The notes: generated by a model from the letters alone, not told the origin. Shown: positions 16,071-23,765, counted from the stretch's first letter. The stretch is DNA of 33,784 nucleotides from Candidatus Peregrinibacteria bacterium CG10_big_fil_rev_8_21_14_0_10_42_8 (GCA_002772815.1 PFDQ01000042.1:1-33784); one strand, 5' to 3'. Numbers and translations are program-made.

Positions 16071-16766
16071 TTACCTTCTATTCCCAGAAAGCATCAACAT
16101 AAACCTTAGAATATAGAGGAACAGGTTGAAGATGTCTAAATACAAACTTATTGCGAGAATAAATGGGTTTGCCCCTACTTTTCCTAGGTGTGCAATTCGT
16201 TGAATGTCGTATGCAGTAAAGAGAGCAAAAACAACTATACCAATCCCAGAGATTGCCATTTCCATTTGTGTTGTCCGAAGAGATGGGACAAAAAATTGAA
16301 GAAGTCCAAACCCAATAAGGCCGATAAGTGCAAAAAATAGTGCCTTCCCCATAACTCCCATATTCCAGCTTGTTGTCTTTGCAAAGACAGCAGCAGAAGC
16401 AGCCATAAATCCAGTTGCACTCAGTGCATTAACGAGAATAGTGCCTCCATTTGCATATCCTGTGAGAACATACAAAATAAAGGGTGTGATCATGAGACCA
16501 GAAAACAATGGTAATACTCCAAATAATACATAGTTTAGAGGGCTTTTATTCACCCACAATCGAGCAGATAGTATGATTCCGAGCTGAATAATCAAGAATA
16601 ATATATGGATGCCAGATGTCATAATTAAATCAATAAAGTGCATTCCAGTATAAACTCCAAGTACTGTCAACCCCATTGCAACTGCGAACAGTCCGTATAC
16701 TTGAGCCTCTGTGCTCTGCGTTAGTGTAATTGGCCGAGAATGTGTTGTGTAAGCTGATTTTTGCAT
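16071..16766 (-). CDS. Bax inhibitor-1 (UPF0005/YccA) family membrane protein
   Basis: A 231-residue protein with about seven hydrophobic helices, typical of the BI-1/TMBIM family of putative ion channels or stress regulators. Family features include the terminal helices with YDIQRIAHLGKVG then ILAISLYLDIFNLFLYILRFM. In characterised relatives the protein acts in the membrane as a Ca2+ leak or as a modulator of FtsH; its role here is unknown. I moved the start from 16814 to ATG 16766: TATAAT (16776-16781, minus) lies between the two ATGs and ends 9 bases before 16766, with TTGCTA 17 bp further upstream. The gene is divergent from the pilin-like genes. Confidence 0.85.
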   Translation of the reverse strand: MQKSAYTTHSRPITLTQSTEAQVYGLFAVAMGLTVLGVYTGMHFIDLIMTSGIHILFLIIQLGIILSARLWVNKSPLNYVLFGVLPLFSGLMITPFILYVLTGYANGGTILVNALSATGFMAASAAVFAKTTSWNMGVMGKALFFALIGLIGFGLLQFFVPSLRTTQMEMAISGIGIVVFALFTAYDIQRIAHLGKVGANPFILAISLYLDIFNLFLYILRFMLMLSGNRR

Positions 16767-16775
16767 AGTAGAGAG

Positions 16776-16804
16776 ATTATACGTATTTGTAGAATATATA
16801 GCAA
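16776..16804 (-). promoter_or_regulatory. Promoter of the BI-1 family gene
   Basis: TTGCTA (16799-16804), 17-bp spacer and TATAAT (16776-16781) on the minus strand. It faces away from the pilin-like promoter at 16822-16827; both divergent starts lie within 71 bp. Confidence 0.75.
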
Positions 16805-16821
16805 AGTAATGCAATATTTGC

Positions 16822-16827
16822 TATAAT
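16822..16827 (+). promoter_or_regulatory. Extended -10 promoter of the pilin-like genes
   Basis: TATAAT preceded by TTTGC (a TGN extended -10) and followed by AAGTAGATTT then ATG. The string TATAATAAGTAGATTTATG is identical to the start region of the 866-aa gene at 4986. No good -35 is seen, as expected for extended -10 promoters. Confidence 0.75.
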
Positions 16828-16837
16828 AAGTAGATTT

Positions 16838-17629
16838 ATGCAGTACATTTCCTTTGTCATATTGAGCTTTATCTCGAAAGCGCATGCCCAAATTGTGCCA
16901 TGCCCAATAGATACATCTACGCTTCCCTGCGATGCTGGAGGAACAGGTAATATTGTTGTTGTAGGTATCTTCCTCAATGGGGCAAAAATTGCATTTGGAA
17001 GTATTCTTTTTGCCATGCTTGTCTTTTACGGTATTAAACTCATTATGGGAGCAGATAACGACAGCACCATTACTGAGTCCTACCACTCCTATGCATATGC
17101 AGCCATTGGAACAATCCTTGCAGGAGGAGCATTTGCTTTTGCCAATACTTTCGCTGTTCAAGGTGTACTTGTCGACGCAGCGCCAACAAATAGCGTCCTT
17201 ATTGGTGTCATCGTTTCTTTTAGAGCACTTATATACTCTGCTCTTGTCTTTAATATCTTCTATCAAGGCTTCCGACTAGTATCATCTCAAGATGAAGGAC
17301 AAGCCGAAAAAGCAAAAAAGCAATTTATTTATGGTCTTGTCGGTGCTGCTATTGCCCTTCTTGCAGAACCAATTGTTTTTGGATTCTCCACAAGCGACTC
17401 TGGTGCAATAGGCGTTCAGGCTGTCGGTATCGCAAACTTCATTGGTACAATTCTTGGAACATTTACTGTCATCGCCATGTTTGTCGCTGGGCTCTATCTT
17501 GTCTTTGCAGTTAATGAACAAAATAGTGACAAGGCGAAGAAAGTGCTTATTGGAGCGCTCATTGTTCTTATTGTTGTCATTATGTCTCTTGCTCTCATTA
17601 ATATTGCGCACAATGCACCTCTTTCTTAA
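16838..17629 (+). CDS. Polytopic VirB2/TrbC pilin-like protein, three repeat units
   Basis: A 263-residue membrane protein with an N-terminal signal peptide (cleavage after AHA, ~17) and two early Cys. I see three similar units of ~76 residues. Each has two hydrophobic helices joined by a charged loop: DNDSTITESYHS (~73-84), QDEGQAEKAKKQ (~151-162) and NEQNSDKAKKVL (~226-237). A two-helix hairpin with an E/D...KAKK loop is typical of TrbC/VirB2 pilins, which normally consist of one such unit. This looks like a fused trimer; whether it is a pilin, a channel or a scaffold is not known. The next gene, 3 bp downstream, has the same architecture. Confidence 0.75.
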   Translation: MQYISFVILSFISKAHAQIVPCPIDTSTLPCDAGGTGNIVVVGIFLNGAKIAFGSILFAMLVFYGIKLIMGADNDSTITESYHSYAYAAIGTILAGGAFAFANTFAVQGVLVDAAPTNSVLIGVIVSFRALIYSALVFNIFYQGFRLVSSQDEGQAEKAKKQFIYGLVGAAIALLAEPIVFGFSTSDSGAIGVQAVGIANFIGTILGTFTVIAMFVAGLYLVFAVNEQNSDKAKKVLIGALIVLIVVIMSLALINIAHNAPLS

Positions 17630-17632
17630 ACA

Positions 17633-18439
17633 ATGAACACACTTGCTATTATGACTGGCACACTTACTGCACAGCTTCTTGGAAGGAATGCTGGTGTCGC
17701 TGTTGCAGGTCCACTTGCTGCTATTAACTTTGGTACATTTGGTGGTATTGCTGAAGCGCTCGCTATTAATGCACTGCCATTTATTAATGCTATTGCTGTG
17801 CTCGTTATTGTTATTGCAGGTATTCTTGCAGTAATTGCCCAAGATGAAGGGAGAATTGCCAATGCACGAAAAGTTGTTGCTATGTCGCTTGTTGGAATCA
17901 TTCTCGTTAATGTTGCGGGCGCAATTGCTCTTGCATTCATGCAATCGTACAACTTTGACCTTGGTGCAGACCCTATCGGAGGAGCAAATAGTATCGCAAT
18001 TCAAATATTCGGTATTATTAGTTTTCTTGAAACTCCAGCTGCGGTTATTGCCATTATTACTATCATTTCATACGGTATTAAAGCTGTTGTTGATTACAAT
18101 GGAGACCAAGGAATTGCTGCTTTTAAGAAGGCTGTCATCTCTGTTCTTCTCGGAATTCTCCTTATCACCATCAAATATCTCGTTGCAGATGCAATTACTC
18201 TTGGTAATCCTTCAGGAATTATTACACCAGCAATTCGTGTACTTCTGACAGTACTTGGATTTGTTGCATTCATTGGCGTTGTTGTTATTGCCATCGCTGG
18301 AATTGTGATGATAGTCAATATTGGCGATGAAAGTCGTTATGAAAAAGCAAAGAAAGTTATCATTAGTGTCGTTGCTGGGCTCATTCTTATGGCCATTGTC
18401 TTTGGGCTGCTCAATATCGTCATTACTGGGCTCTTTTAA
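17633..18439 (+). CDS. Second polytopic VirB2/TrbC pilin-like protein, three repeat units
   Basis: A 268-residue paralogue of the preceding gene, starting 3 bp after its stop and without its own -10 box, so the two are co-expressed. Three two-helix units are again visible, with loops DEGRIANARKVV (~71-82), GDQGIAAFKKAV (~157-168) and GDESRYEKAKKV (~231-242), each followed by a hydrophobic helix beginning with Ile/Val/Ser. No classical signal peptide is present; the N-terminus is mildly hydrophobic. Residues 103-121 form a loop between units 1 and 2. No other type IV secretion gene is nearby. The 3' end overlaps the convergent folP-like gene by 17 bp. Confidence 0.75.
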   Translation: MNTLAIMTGTLTAQLLGRNAGVAVAGPLAAINFGTFGGIAEALAINALPFINAIAVLVIVIAGILAVIAQDEGRIANARKVVAMSLVGIILVNVAGAIALAFMQSYNFDLGADPIGGANSIAIQIFGIISFLETPAAVIAIITIISYGIKAVVDYNGDQGIAAFKKAVISVLLGILLITIKYLVADAITLGNPSGIITPAIRVLLTVLGFVAFIGVVVIAIAGIVMIVNIGDESRYEKAKKVIISVVAGLILMAIVFGLLNIVITGLF

Positions 18440-19232
18440 TAGACGCGTATATCTGAAGAGCATTATTCGTTTCACGTACATCATGAGTACGCACATATGA
18501 TGCTCCATTATTTACGCATGCAATCGATGCTGCAATAGTTGCTGGGAGACGATCTTCTGGGGGGAGATTTGAAGGACCTGCTAGAAATGATTTTCTCGAT
18601 GGACTGATAAATATAGGCGCAAGTGTTGTAAGCTCTTGTAGGCGACGAATAACCTCAAAGCTGTATGCAGGTTCTGCAGAGATGAAATGCCCCATGCCGG
18701 GGTCTACAATAAGATCTGATTCCTCAATGCCCTGTTTCTTTGCCTCCTCGATGCGACTGAGAAGGAAGTCGTGAATTGTACGTATTACATCGTCATACTC
18801 TCTGGTTTCTATGGTCGTCCGTGCTGTTGCATCTTTTGCATACATAAGAACTAATTTCGCATCTGATTTTGCAACAACGGCAAATAACTTACTGTCTCCT
18901 CTCCCTGCAGTGACGTCATTAATCATACTAACCCCCGCATCAATCGCCTCTTTTGCAATATCTGACACATACGTATCTATAGATAGTATGCTATCTGGCA
19001 TACTGTCTTTTATAACCCTAATAATTGGTATTGTACGAGAAAGCTCTTCATCAAGAGAGACGTCTTTTGATCCAGGTCCAGTAGACTGACCGCCAATTTC
19101 AATAATATCTGCTCCGTGAGCTCTCATCTCTTTAGCCCTGTCTAGAGCAGATGAAAGAGCATTATACTGCCCTCCATCAAAATAGGAGTCTGGCGTTGTA
19201 TTCAGTATGCCAACAATTTGGACTGTGTTCAT
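18423..19232 (-). CDS. folP: Dihydropteroate synthase-like protein
   Basis: DHPS condenses pterin pyrophosphate with p-aminobenzoate in folate synthesis. This 269-residue TIM-barrel protein has VGILNTTPDSYFDGG at the N-terminus, GADIIEIGGQSTGPG (~40-54), SIDTYVSDIAKEA, INDVTAG, IVDPGMGHF and near the end RKSFLAG and VRTHDVRETNNAL. Divergences: the usual STRPG loop reads STGPG (the Arg is lost), and the VLMHM segment reads VLMYA. The activity could therefore be altered. The start is ATG 19232, not the upstream 19253: TATACA lies 6 bases before 19232, and this gives the normal N-terminus. No other folate genes are in the window. It diverges from the mutase gene. Confidence 0.8.
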   Translation of the reverse strand: MNTVQIVGILNTTPDSYFDGGQYNALSSALDRAKEMRAHGADIIEIGGQSTGPGSKDVSLDEELSRTIPIIRVIKDSMPDSILSIDTYVSDIAKEAIDAGVSMINDVTAGRGDSKLFAVVAKSDAKLVLMYAKDATARTTIETREYDDVIRTIHDFLLSRIEEAKKQGIEESDLIVDPGMGHFISAEPAYSFEVIRRLQELTTLAPIFISPSRKSFLAGPSNLPPEDRLPATIAASIACVNNGASYVRTHDVRETNNALQIYASIKRAQ

Positions 19233-19267
19233 AGAGCATGTATAGGAAAGCATGGTAGACTGGCGCC

Positions 19268-20665
19268 ATGCAAAATATTGACCCTCTTATTTTTCGTGCC
19301 TATGACATTCGTGGGAGAGCAGATACTCAAATAACAGAAGAAGCATGCCTATGGATTGGCCAAGCATTCGGATCAACAGTCAGAGAGATGTATAGCCTAG
19401 ACCATCCAGTTATTGCAGTAGGGCGAGATGCGAGAACACATGGTCCAAAGTTTGAAGAAGCTATTATTGCAGGACTCCTTTCTGCAGGATGCCATGTCAT
19501 GCGCATTGGCCAGACGCCAAGCCCTATAAACTATTTCACTATTTGTGATAAAAAAATTGATGGGGGGGTACAGATTACAGCAAGCCATAATCCAAAAGAG
19601 GACAATGGTATCAAGCTTCAAGTTCGTGATGCCGAAGCGCATAGTGGTGAAGATTTACAAAAGTTGTATAAAAAAATTATACAAAGAGATGTACTCACTG
19701 GTGAAGGATCTATTGAAGAGCTCGATGCTATTACACCGTATATGAACCATCTGACTTCCCTCTTTTCAGATGTCGCCAAAGACATGAAGGTTGTTATTGA
19801 TTCTGGTAATGGTGTTGCAGGACCCGTCTACCAAGAGGTTATAACGATGGTCGGTGCAGAGGTCACTGGTTTATACATAGAGCCAGATGGCACATTTCCA
19901 AATCATGCAGCAGACCCAAGCAAATACGATACCCTCAAAGACCTTCAAGCCACCGTACAAGAAGAGCAGGCAGACATCGGTCTCGCATTTGATGGCGATG
20001 GCGACCGACTTGGGCTTGTTGATGAAAAAGGAAATATTCGCACAGCAGATGAGATACTTTTACTTCTTGCGAAGGACCACCTTACTCGTCATCAAGGAAA
20101 AGCCGTTGTCTTTACCGTAAGCAATTCTGGAGCATTAGAAAGTGAAATCAGCGCATGGGGAGGGAAGCCAATTATGACAACTGTTGGACATTCCTTTGTT
20201 GAGCATGCAATGAGAGACAACAATGCCCTTCTAGGAGGAGAGCAATCTGGACACTTTTTCTGCGGAGAAGATTACTTTGGCTTTGATGATGCACTCGTCT
20301 CTGCACTTCGGATACTCCAGATCCTCAAACAGTCCGGAAAGACTCTCTCTGAACTGTGTGAAGAATTTCCAATAGTGTATCAAGCACCTGAGTTCAGGCC
20401 AGATTGCCCAGATGACAAGAAGACTACCATTGTAAAAAGTGTTACTGAATATTTTAAAAAAGACTACCCTGTTAATGATCTCGATGGTGCACGCATCGAT
20501 TTTGGTAATGGTGCATGGGCAGGAATTAGACAAAGTAATACCAGCCCTAAACTTAGTATTTGTATAGAGGCACGGAGTCCAGAACACTTAGATGAGGTGA
20601 AATCCATTGTATTTGGCCATCTAAAGGCATATCCCGAGATTTCCCTTCCGAGCCATTCATGGTAA
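19268..20665 (+). CDS. manB: Phosphomannomutase/phosphoglucomutase
   Basis: An alpha-D-phosphohexomutase that interconverts hexose 1- and 6-phosphates for sugar-nucleotide and envelope synthesis. The 465-residue protein shows all four active-site loops: the phosphoserine TASHNP (~103-108), metal-binding DGDGDR (~240), sugar-specificity GGEQSGHFF (~323) and phosphate-binding RQSNTSPKL (~430). GGEQSGH is compatible with PMM/PGM dual specificity; the choice between Glc and Man cannot be made from sequence. TAGACT (19255-19260) ends 7 bases before the ATG. A small membrane-protein gene follows 10 bp downstream. Confidence 0.93.
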   Translation: MQNIDPLIFRAYDIRGRADTQITEEACLWIGQAFGSTVREMYSLDHPVIAVGRDARTHGPKFEEAIIAGLLSAGCHVMRIGQTPSPINYFTICDKKIDGGVQITASHNPKEDNGIKLQVRDAEAHSGEDLQKLYKKIIQRDVLTGEGSIEELDAITPYMNHLTSLFSDVAKDMKVVIDSGNGVAGPVYQEVITMVGAEVTGLYIEPDGTFPNHAADPSKYDTLKDLQATVQEEQADIGLAFDGDGDRLGLVDEKGNIRTADEILLLLAKDHLTRHQGKAVVFTVSNSGALESEISAWGGKPIMTTVGHSFVEHAMRDNNALLGGEQSGHFFCGEDYFGFDDALVSALRILQILKQSGKTLSELCEEFPIVYQAPEFRPDCPDDKKTTIVKSVTEYFKKDYPVNDLDGARIDFGNGAWAGIRQSNTSPKLSICIEARSPEHLDEVKSIVFGHLKAYPEISLPSHSW

Positions 20666-20675
20666 AATAAGGGAG

Positions 20676-20852
20676 ATGTGGCCTAAGAAAAAATCAACGG
20701 AATGCAAAGGAGACAAGACAATTAAGCGTCTTGTGACAGGGCTTATTATCGGTGGTGCTATTGGTTCTGTTGTAGGCAAAAAACTGCTTGAGAAGCACGA
20801 AGAAGAACTCGAAGAACCAAATGACGATGATGATACAACTCCTGAGAACTAG
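20676..20852 (+). CDS. Small basic/acidic membrane-associated protein (58 aa)
   Basis: A short gene beginning MWPKKKSTECKGDK. One hydrophobic Gly-rich helix (LVTGLIIGGAIGSVVGKKLL, ~19-38) resembles the glycine-zipper YtxH-type helix of small stress or envelope proteins, followed by a Glu/Asp-rich tail (EEELEEPNDDDD). TAAAAT (20663-20668) ends 7 bases before the ATG. The stop shares the CTAG at 20849-20852 with the convergent asparaginase-like gene: each gene's TAG lies within that palindrome. The coding-like composition and start context support a real gene. Confidence 0.7.
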   Translation: MWPKKKSTECKGDKTIKRLVTGLIIGGAIGSVVGKKLLEKHEEELEEPNDDDDTTPEN

Positions 20853-21841
20853 TCGTCCATTTCACCAACGATACTTTTTTCAATAAGATCTTTTACCTTT
20901 CGTGAATTTTTTGCATGGGCAAGTGCCCACATCATTTTGACGACTGCACACTCAAACGTCATGTTTCTTCCAGAAATTATCCCAAGCTTCTCTAATACTA
21001 ATTGCTTTTTATACTTATGAAGATCCACCATTCCACGTAATACTTGAGATGTTATACAAATAGGAACATCTTTTGCTGCAACTCTTTCAAGCCAAGGAAA
21101 TAAAGACCTTGAAAGCATCCCTGGTCCATACGTACGAAGTATGATTCCTTCTGGATTCGCATCAAGTGCTGCATTTAAAAATGCCTCAGGCATACCTGGG
21201 TACACAGAAAGAAGTATGACATTAGCATTAAATGATGGCTGACATAACAGTGTTCTCTTCCGACGAACAATACGATGGTCTGCGAGTGTGATCTCTCGAG
21301 TGTAATCTGCAAGAGGAAGACAATTAGGGCTTTCGAATGTATGCAAAAATGATGACTCAACCTTCTTTGCCCTCGTACCACGAAGAACATGTGGCCCAAG
21401 GACAATGCACACTTCTGCGATATCAAGCTGTGCTGTACGAATTGCAAATACGAGATTCATTCTTCCATCGCCTGCTAGGTCATTGATTGGCATTAGTGCC
21501 CCTGTGAGTACAACTGGCTTACGTAATCCTTGTAATGCAAAGCTTAAGGCTGCAGCCGTATAACTCATTGTATTTGTGCCATGAACAACAACAAACCCAT
21601 CAAAATCATCATAGATATCTTTAATAAGTAATGCGATTCCTTCCCAATCTGATGGTGTAATTTCAGATGAGCCCATATTAGCTACTGAAAAGAACTGCAA
21701 CGACACCTCTTTCTGAAGCTCTGGTAAAAAACGATGAACATCAGACAGTGATTCAAGGGGCTCAATGCACCCTGTTTTCTGGTTCACTTTCATCCCGATG
21801 GATCCTCCTACATAGAGGAGAGCAATTTTCGATCTGGCCAT
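20849..21841 (-). CDS. Asparaginase-fold protein with substituted catalytic residues
   Basis: A 330-residue member of the type I L-asparaginase/GatD family: matching segments include NMGSSEITPSDW (~55-66), VVVHGTNTMSYTAAALSF (~84-101), VLTGALMPI, GDGRMNL and a SPN segment after RGTRAKKVESSF. Two key positions differ. The family TGGTI motif is VGGSI (V11 replaces the nucleophilic Thr), and the HGTDT motif is HGTNT (N90 replaces Asp). The Lys (159/160) and T89 are kept. Normal amide hydrolysis is therefore doubtful. TACAAT ends 6 bases before the ATG, which lies 24 bp after the gmk stop. Confidence 0.85.
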   Translation of the reverse strand: MARSKIALLYVGGSIGMKVNQKTGCIEPLESLSDVHRFLPELQKEVSLQFFSVANMGSSEITPSDWEGIALLIKDIYDDFDGFVVVHGTNTMSYTAAALSFALQGLRKPVVLTGALMPINDLAGDGRMNLVFAIRTAQLDIAEVCIVLGPHVLRGTRAKKVESSFLHTFESPNCLPLADYTREITLADHRIVRRKRTLLCQPSFNANVILLSVYPGMPEAFLNAALDANPEGIILRTYGPGMLSRSLFPWLERVAAKDVPICITSQVLRGMVDLHKYKKQLVLEKLGIISGRNMTFECAVVKMMWALAHAKNSRKVKDLIEKSIVGEMDD

Positions 21842-21865
21842 ATATGAATTGTAGAGATCTTGTTG

Positions 21866-22447
21866 TTACGAGCCAAATATTGTGCCTTCAACTTCTTTGA
21901 TCGTTTCCTCAAGCTTTCCCTCCTTATTCACAATTTGGACATCGCAATACGCGGCATGTGCGAGTTCTATTTCCATACTTGCAATTCTGCGCTTTAGCTC
22001 CTCATCGCTTATTGGAGCCCTTTCTGTAATATGTCGTATAAGCTGATCGTGATCTTCTGGCAAAATAAAGATGGACTGGAGGTCGTACCCACTATCATCT
22101 TCCCTGAAATACTGGTGATTACGAATACTATCAAACCCCTGAATATCGACTTCTCGTATGACGATGTCGCCTTTGTCGATATAGGGAATAATCTCATCAA
22201 CAAGCGTTCCATAGCGCTTTTGACCATGCACAACGGCATATTCAAGAACCTTGCCTTCTTCGAGCAATTGGTCAAATTCTTTGTCTGATACGAACTGATA
22301 TAAATCGTCCCCTTCCCCTTCTCTTTTATCTCTTGTTGTCGCACTACGAGGGAAATGGATATCTGGGTGGTTATCTCTCAAGGATTGAAGAATTACACTC
22401 TTTCCTACACCACTCGGGCCGATAAGGAGGACTAATTTACCGCTCAT
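21866..22447 (-). CDS. gmk: Guanylate kinase
   Basis: Phosphorylates GMP to GDP. The 193-residue protein has the P-loop GPSGVGKS (~8-15), the GMP-binding segment SATTRDKREGEGDDLYQFV (~34-52), VLEYAVVHGQKRYGT (~68-82), IREVDIQGFDSIR (~96-108) and a lid-region arginine motif ERAPISDEELKRRI (~148-161). TACACT ends 8 bases before the ATG; further upstream a TATAAT lies in the region shared with the divergent RNA promoter at 22498. Confidence 0.95.
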   Translation of the reverse strand: MSGKLVLLIGPSGVGKSVILQSLRDNHPDIHFPRSATTRDKREGEGDDLYQFVSDKEFDQLLEEGKVLEYAVVHGQKRYGTLVDEIIPYIDKGDIVIREVDIQGFDSIRNHQYFREDDSGYDLQSIFILPEDHDQLIRHITERAPISDEELKRRIASMEIELAHAAYCDVQIVNKEGKLEETIKEVEGTIFGS

Positions 22448-22497
22448 TACGGCTAAGTGTACCGTATTTTACCCTTCCATTATAGCCCGATTTTTGC

Positions 22498-22503
22498 TAT
22501 AAT
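22498..22503 (+). promoter_or_regulatory. Extended -10 promoter of the candidate structured RNA
   Basis: TATAAT in the context TTTTTGCTATAATAATC, the same TTTGCTATAATAA motif as at 9815-9827 and 16815-16829. A partial -35 (TTCCAT, 22475-22480) lies 17 bp upstream. Transcription would begin around 22510. No protein-coding gene follows on this strand. Confidence 0.75.
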
Positions 22504-22509
22504 AATCTG

Positions 22510-22898
22510 TTCGGTCTTTAAAAGCATTGTTCGTAGAAAGAGGTGAGGAGTGACGCCTTACAAGCATGGCCTTTTTGGCCTCCTACGCTTGCCGAAGGGC
22601 GCTCGATTGTTCCATGTAGGTCAGGTTATTTCCAGAGACGCAGTCTCTGGACATCAGCTCGTCTGATGTTTTCAGTCACTTCTCGCCCCTTTCTGCTCTG
22701 CGATATGACTATCGCTCCAAACAAACATATAACGGTTTTCTTGTTGACCTACAACAAGACTCGATACCCGAAGCTCGGGTTATAACAAACATACACAAGG
22801 ACTTGTACACCGAATGTACTAAAAGAGTAGATAGGAGATACATCTCGTCAATGTGTCATAAGGGTACTACATCCGTTATTGGAAGCAGTGCCCTTTTT
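22510..22898 (+). ncRNA. Candidate structured non-coding RNA, about 390 nt
   Basis: A gene-free stretch bounded by an extended -10 promoter and an intrinsic terminator. A 20-position helix joins 22535-22554 to 22675-22694 (one mismatch, two G-U pairs) and encloses a branched domain with hairpins GGCC-TTTTT-GGCC (22568-22580), TCCAGAGAC-GCA-GTCTCTGGA (22631-22651) and ACATCAG-CTCGT-CTGATGT (22651-22669). The 3' half has GCGAT/ATCGC, an 8-bp hairpin with loop ACCTA (22739-22759) and ACCCGA-AGC-TCGGGT. TGTAGGTCA (22615-22623) is complementary to TGACCTACA (22745-22753) across that loop, a potential pseudoknot. I find none of the conserved segments of RNase P RNA, tmRNA or SRP RNA. Confidence 0.75.
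22860..22898 (+). terminator. Terminator of the candidate RNA
   Basis: AAGGGTACT (22860-22868) pairs with AGTGCCCTT (22887-22895), 9 bp with one G-U pair, followed directly by TTTTT ending at 22898. The T tract overlaps the stop codon of the convergent DUF389 gene. Confidence 0.8.
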
Positions 22899-23580
22899 AC
22901 GATTCATCAGCTTTTTCAATCGCTCGTTCTTCAACTCCTGCAGTATCGATAAACCCAAGAATCCAAAACACCAAGAACCCCGCCATACAAATACCAACAA
23001 GATTTGCAGAAAAGAGTATGAGCGAATTATTGATGAGCAGTGGTTGCCATAATGCAATTCCAATTCCTGCAGCACACAAAGGTGGAAGTAAGGAGACAGC
23101 GACTGCTACTCCAGCAACAGAGCTTGAAAGATTTTCTTTTACCCATGCAAATGACGCTGCAATCCCACTACAGAATGCAATAAAAATATACACTCCTGTA
23201 TTAATGCGTTCTGGAATCCAGTTCACGACTACTCCAGTTTCTGCAAGAACAGTTGTAAGAGCAGCAGATGTCACGATAGCGATAATCACTGATGAGACGA
23301 GTATCTTCAACGATCGCAAAAACCCTCGTGTATTTCCAGATACAAGTGATAGCGAAATAGATAACAACGGGATCAGCAATGGTGCCAAAATCATTCCTCC
23401 AATAATAACTGATACATTATTAATAAGAATACCAGGAGTTACAATAAGGATCGCAAGCATCAGCAAAAGGTAATATCCGCTATGAAACGTTCCTTGCGAG
23501 ATGAGCTTTTCAATAGCTGCGTGTCGCTCCTTACGAGATGAGTCGAGTAGTGATGAATCTTTATGAAAAAGTGTAAACAT
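22897..23580 (-). CDS. DUF389 family membrane protein
   Basis: A 227-residue polytopic protein with about six helices and the conserved blocks of DUF389: NNVSVIIGGMILAPLLIPL (~55-73, matching the family N-x-IG-M-x-SPLM block) and VAVAVSLLPPLCAAGIGIAL (~160-179, matching V-P-P). The function of the family is not established; a transporter-like role is usually inferred. I chose ATG 23580: a TATAAT box (23587-23592, minus) lies between it and the upstream ATG at 23595 and ends 6 bases before 23580. It is convergent with the candidate RNA. Confidence 0.88.
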   Translation of the reverse strand: MFTLFHKDSSLLDSSRKERHAAIEKLISQGTFHSGYYLLLMLAILIVTPGILINNVSVIIGGMILAPLLIPLLSISLSLVSGNTRGFLRSLKILVSSVIIAIVTSAALTTVLAETGVVVNWIPERINTGVYIFIAFCSGIAASFAWVKENLSSSVAGVAVAVSLLPPLCAAGIGIALWQPLLINNSLILFSANLVGICMAGFLVFWILGFIDTAGVEERAIEKADES

Positions 23581-23666
23581 ACACGCATTATACATAGAGT
23601 TTTCATCCGAGCTAGGGCCTCCTCTTCCTCCTCATCCATCCAACTCCAGCGGCTGCACCTGCACCA

Positions 23667-23765
23667 ATGACTACAATTCCAATACAAAGAGCATATCATG
23701 CTGCGCTTAATTCAGATGATCCCGAAATTCAGGAAGCTGTTGGAAGACTCGGAGGACATTTGTAG
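23667..23765 (+). CDS. Possible 32-aa peptide or gene fragment
   Basis: A short frame MTTIPIQRAYHAALNSDDPE... ending GGHL with a coding-like composition. The frame stays open upstream to 23616 without another ATG (a Pro/Ala-rich segment), so it may be the remnant of a longer gene. It lies at the edge of a decayed region, immediately before a palindromic repeat. No homologue is recognised. Confidence 0.25.
   Translation: MTTIPIQRAYHAALNSDDPEIQEAVGRLGGHL

Noticed and set aside
17282-18004. 240-codon minus-strand frame opposite the second pilin-like gene
   Set aside because: Asn/Ser/Cys-rich antisense shadow of Ile/Val/Ala-rich membrane coding; the sense frame has a far better start and architecture.
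22498-22898. RNase P RNA, tmRNA or SRP RNA for the structured RNA
   Set aside because: No GAGGAAAGTCC-type P4 segment, no tRNA-like ends or GTTCGA arm, and no SRP GGAAGG/AGCAGC core could be found on either strand.
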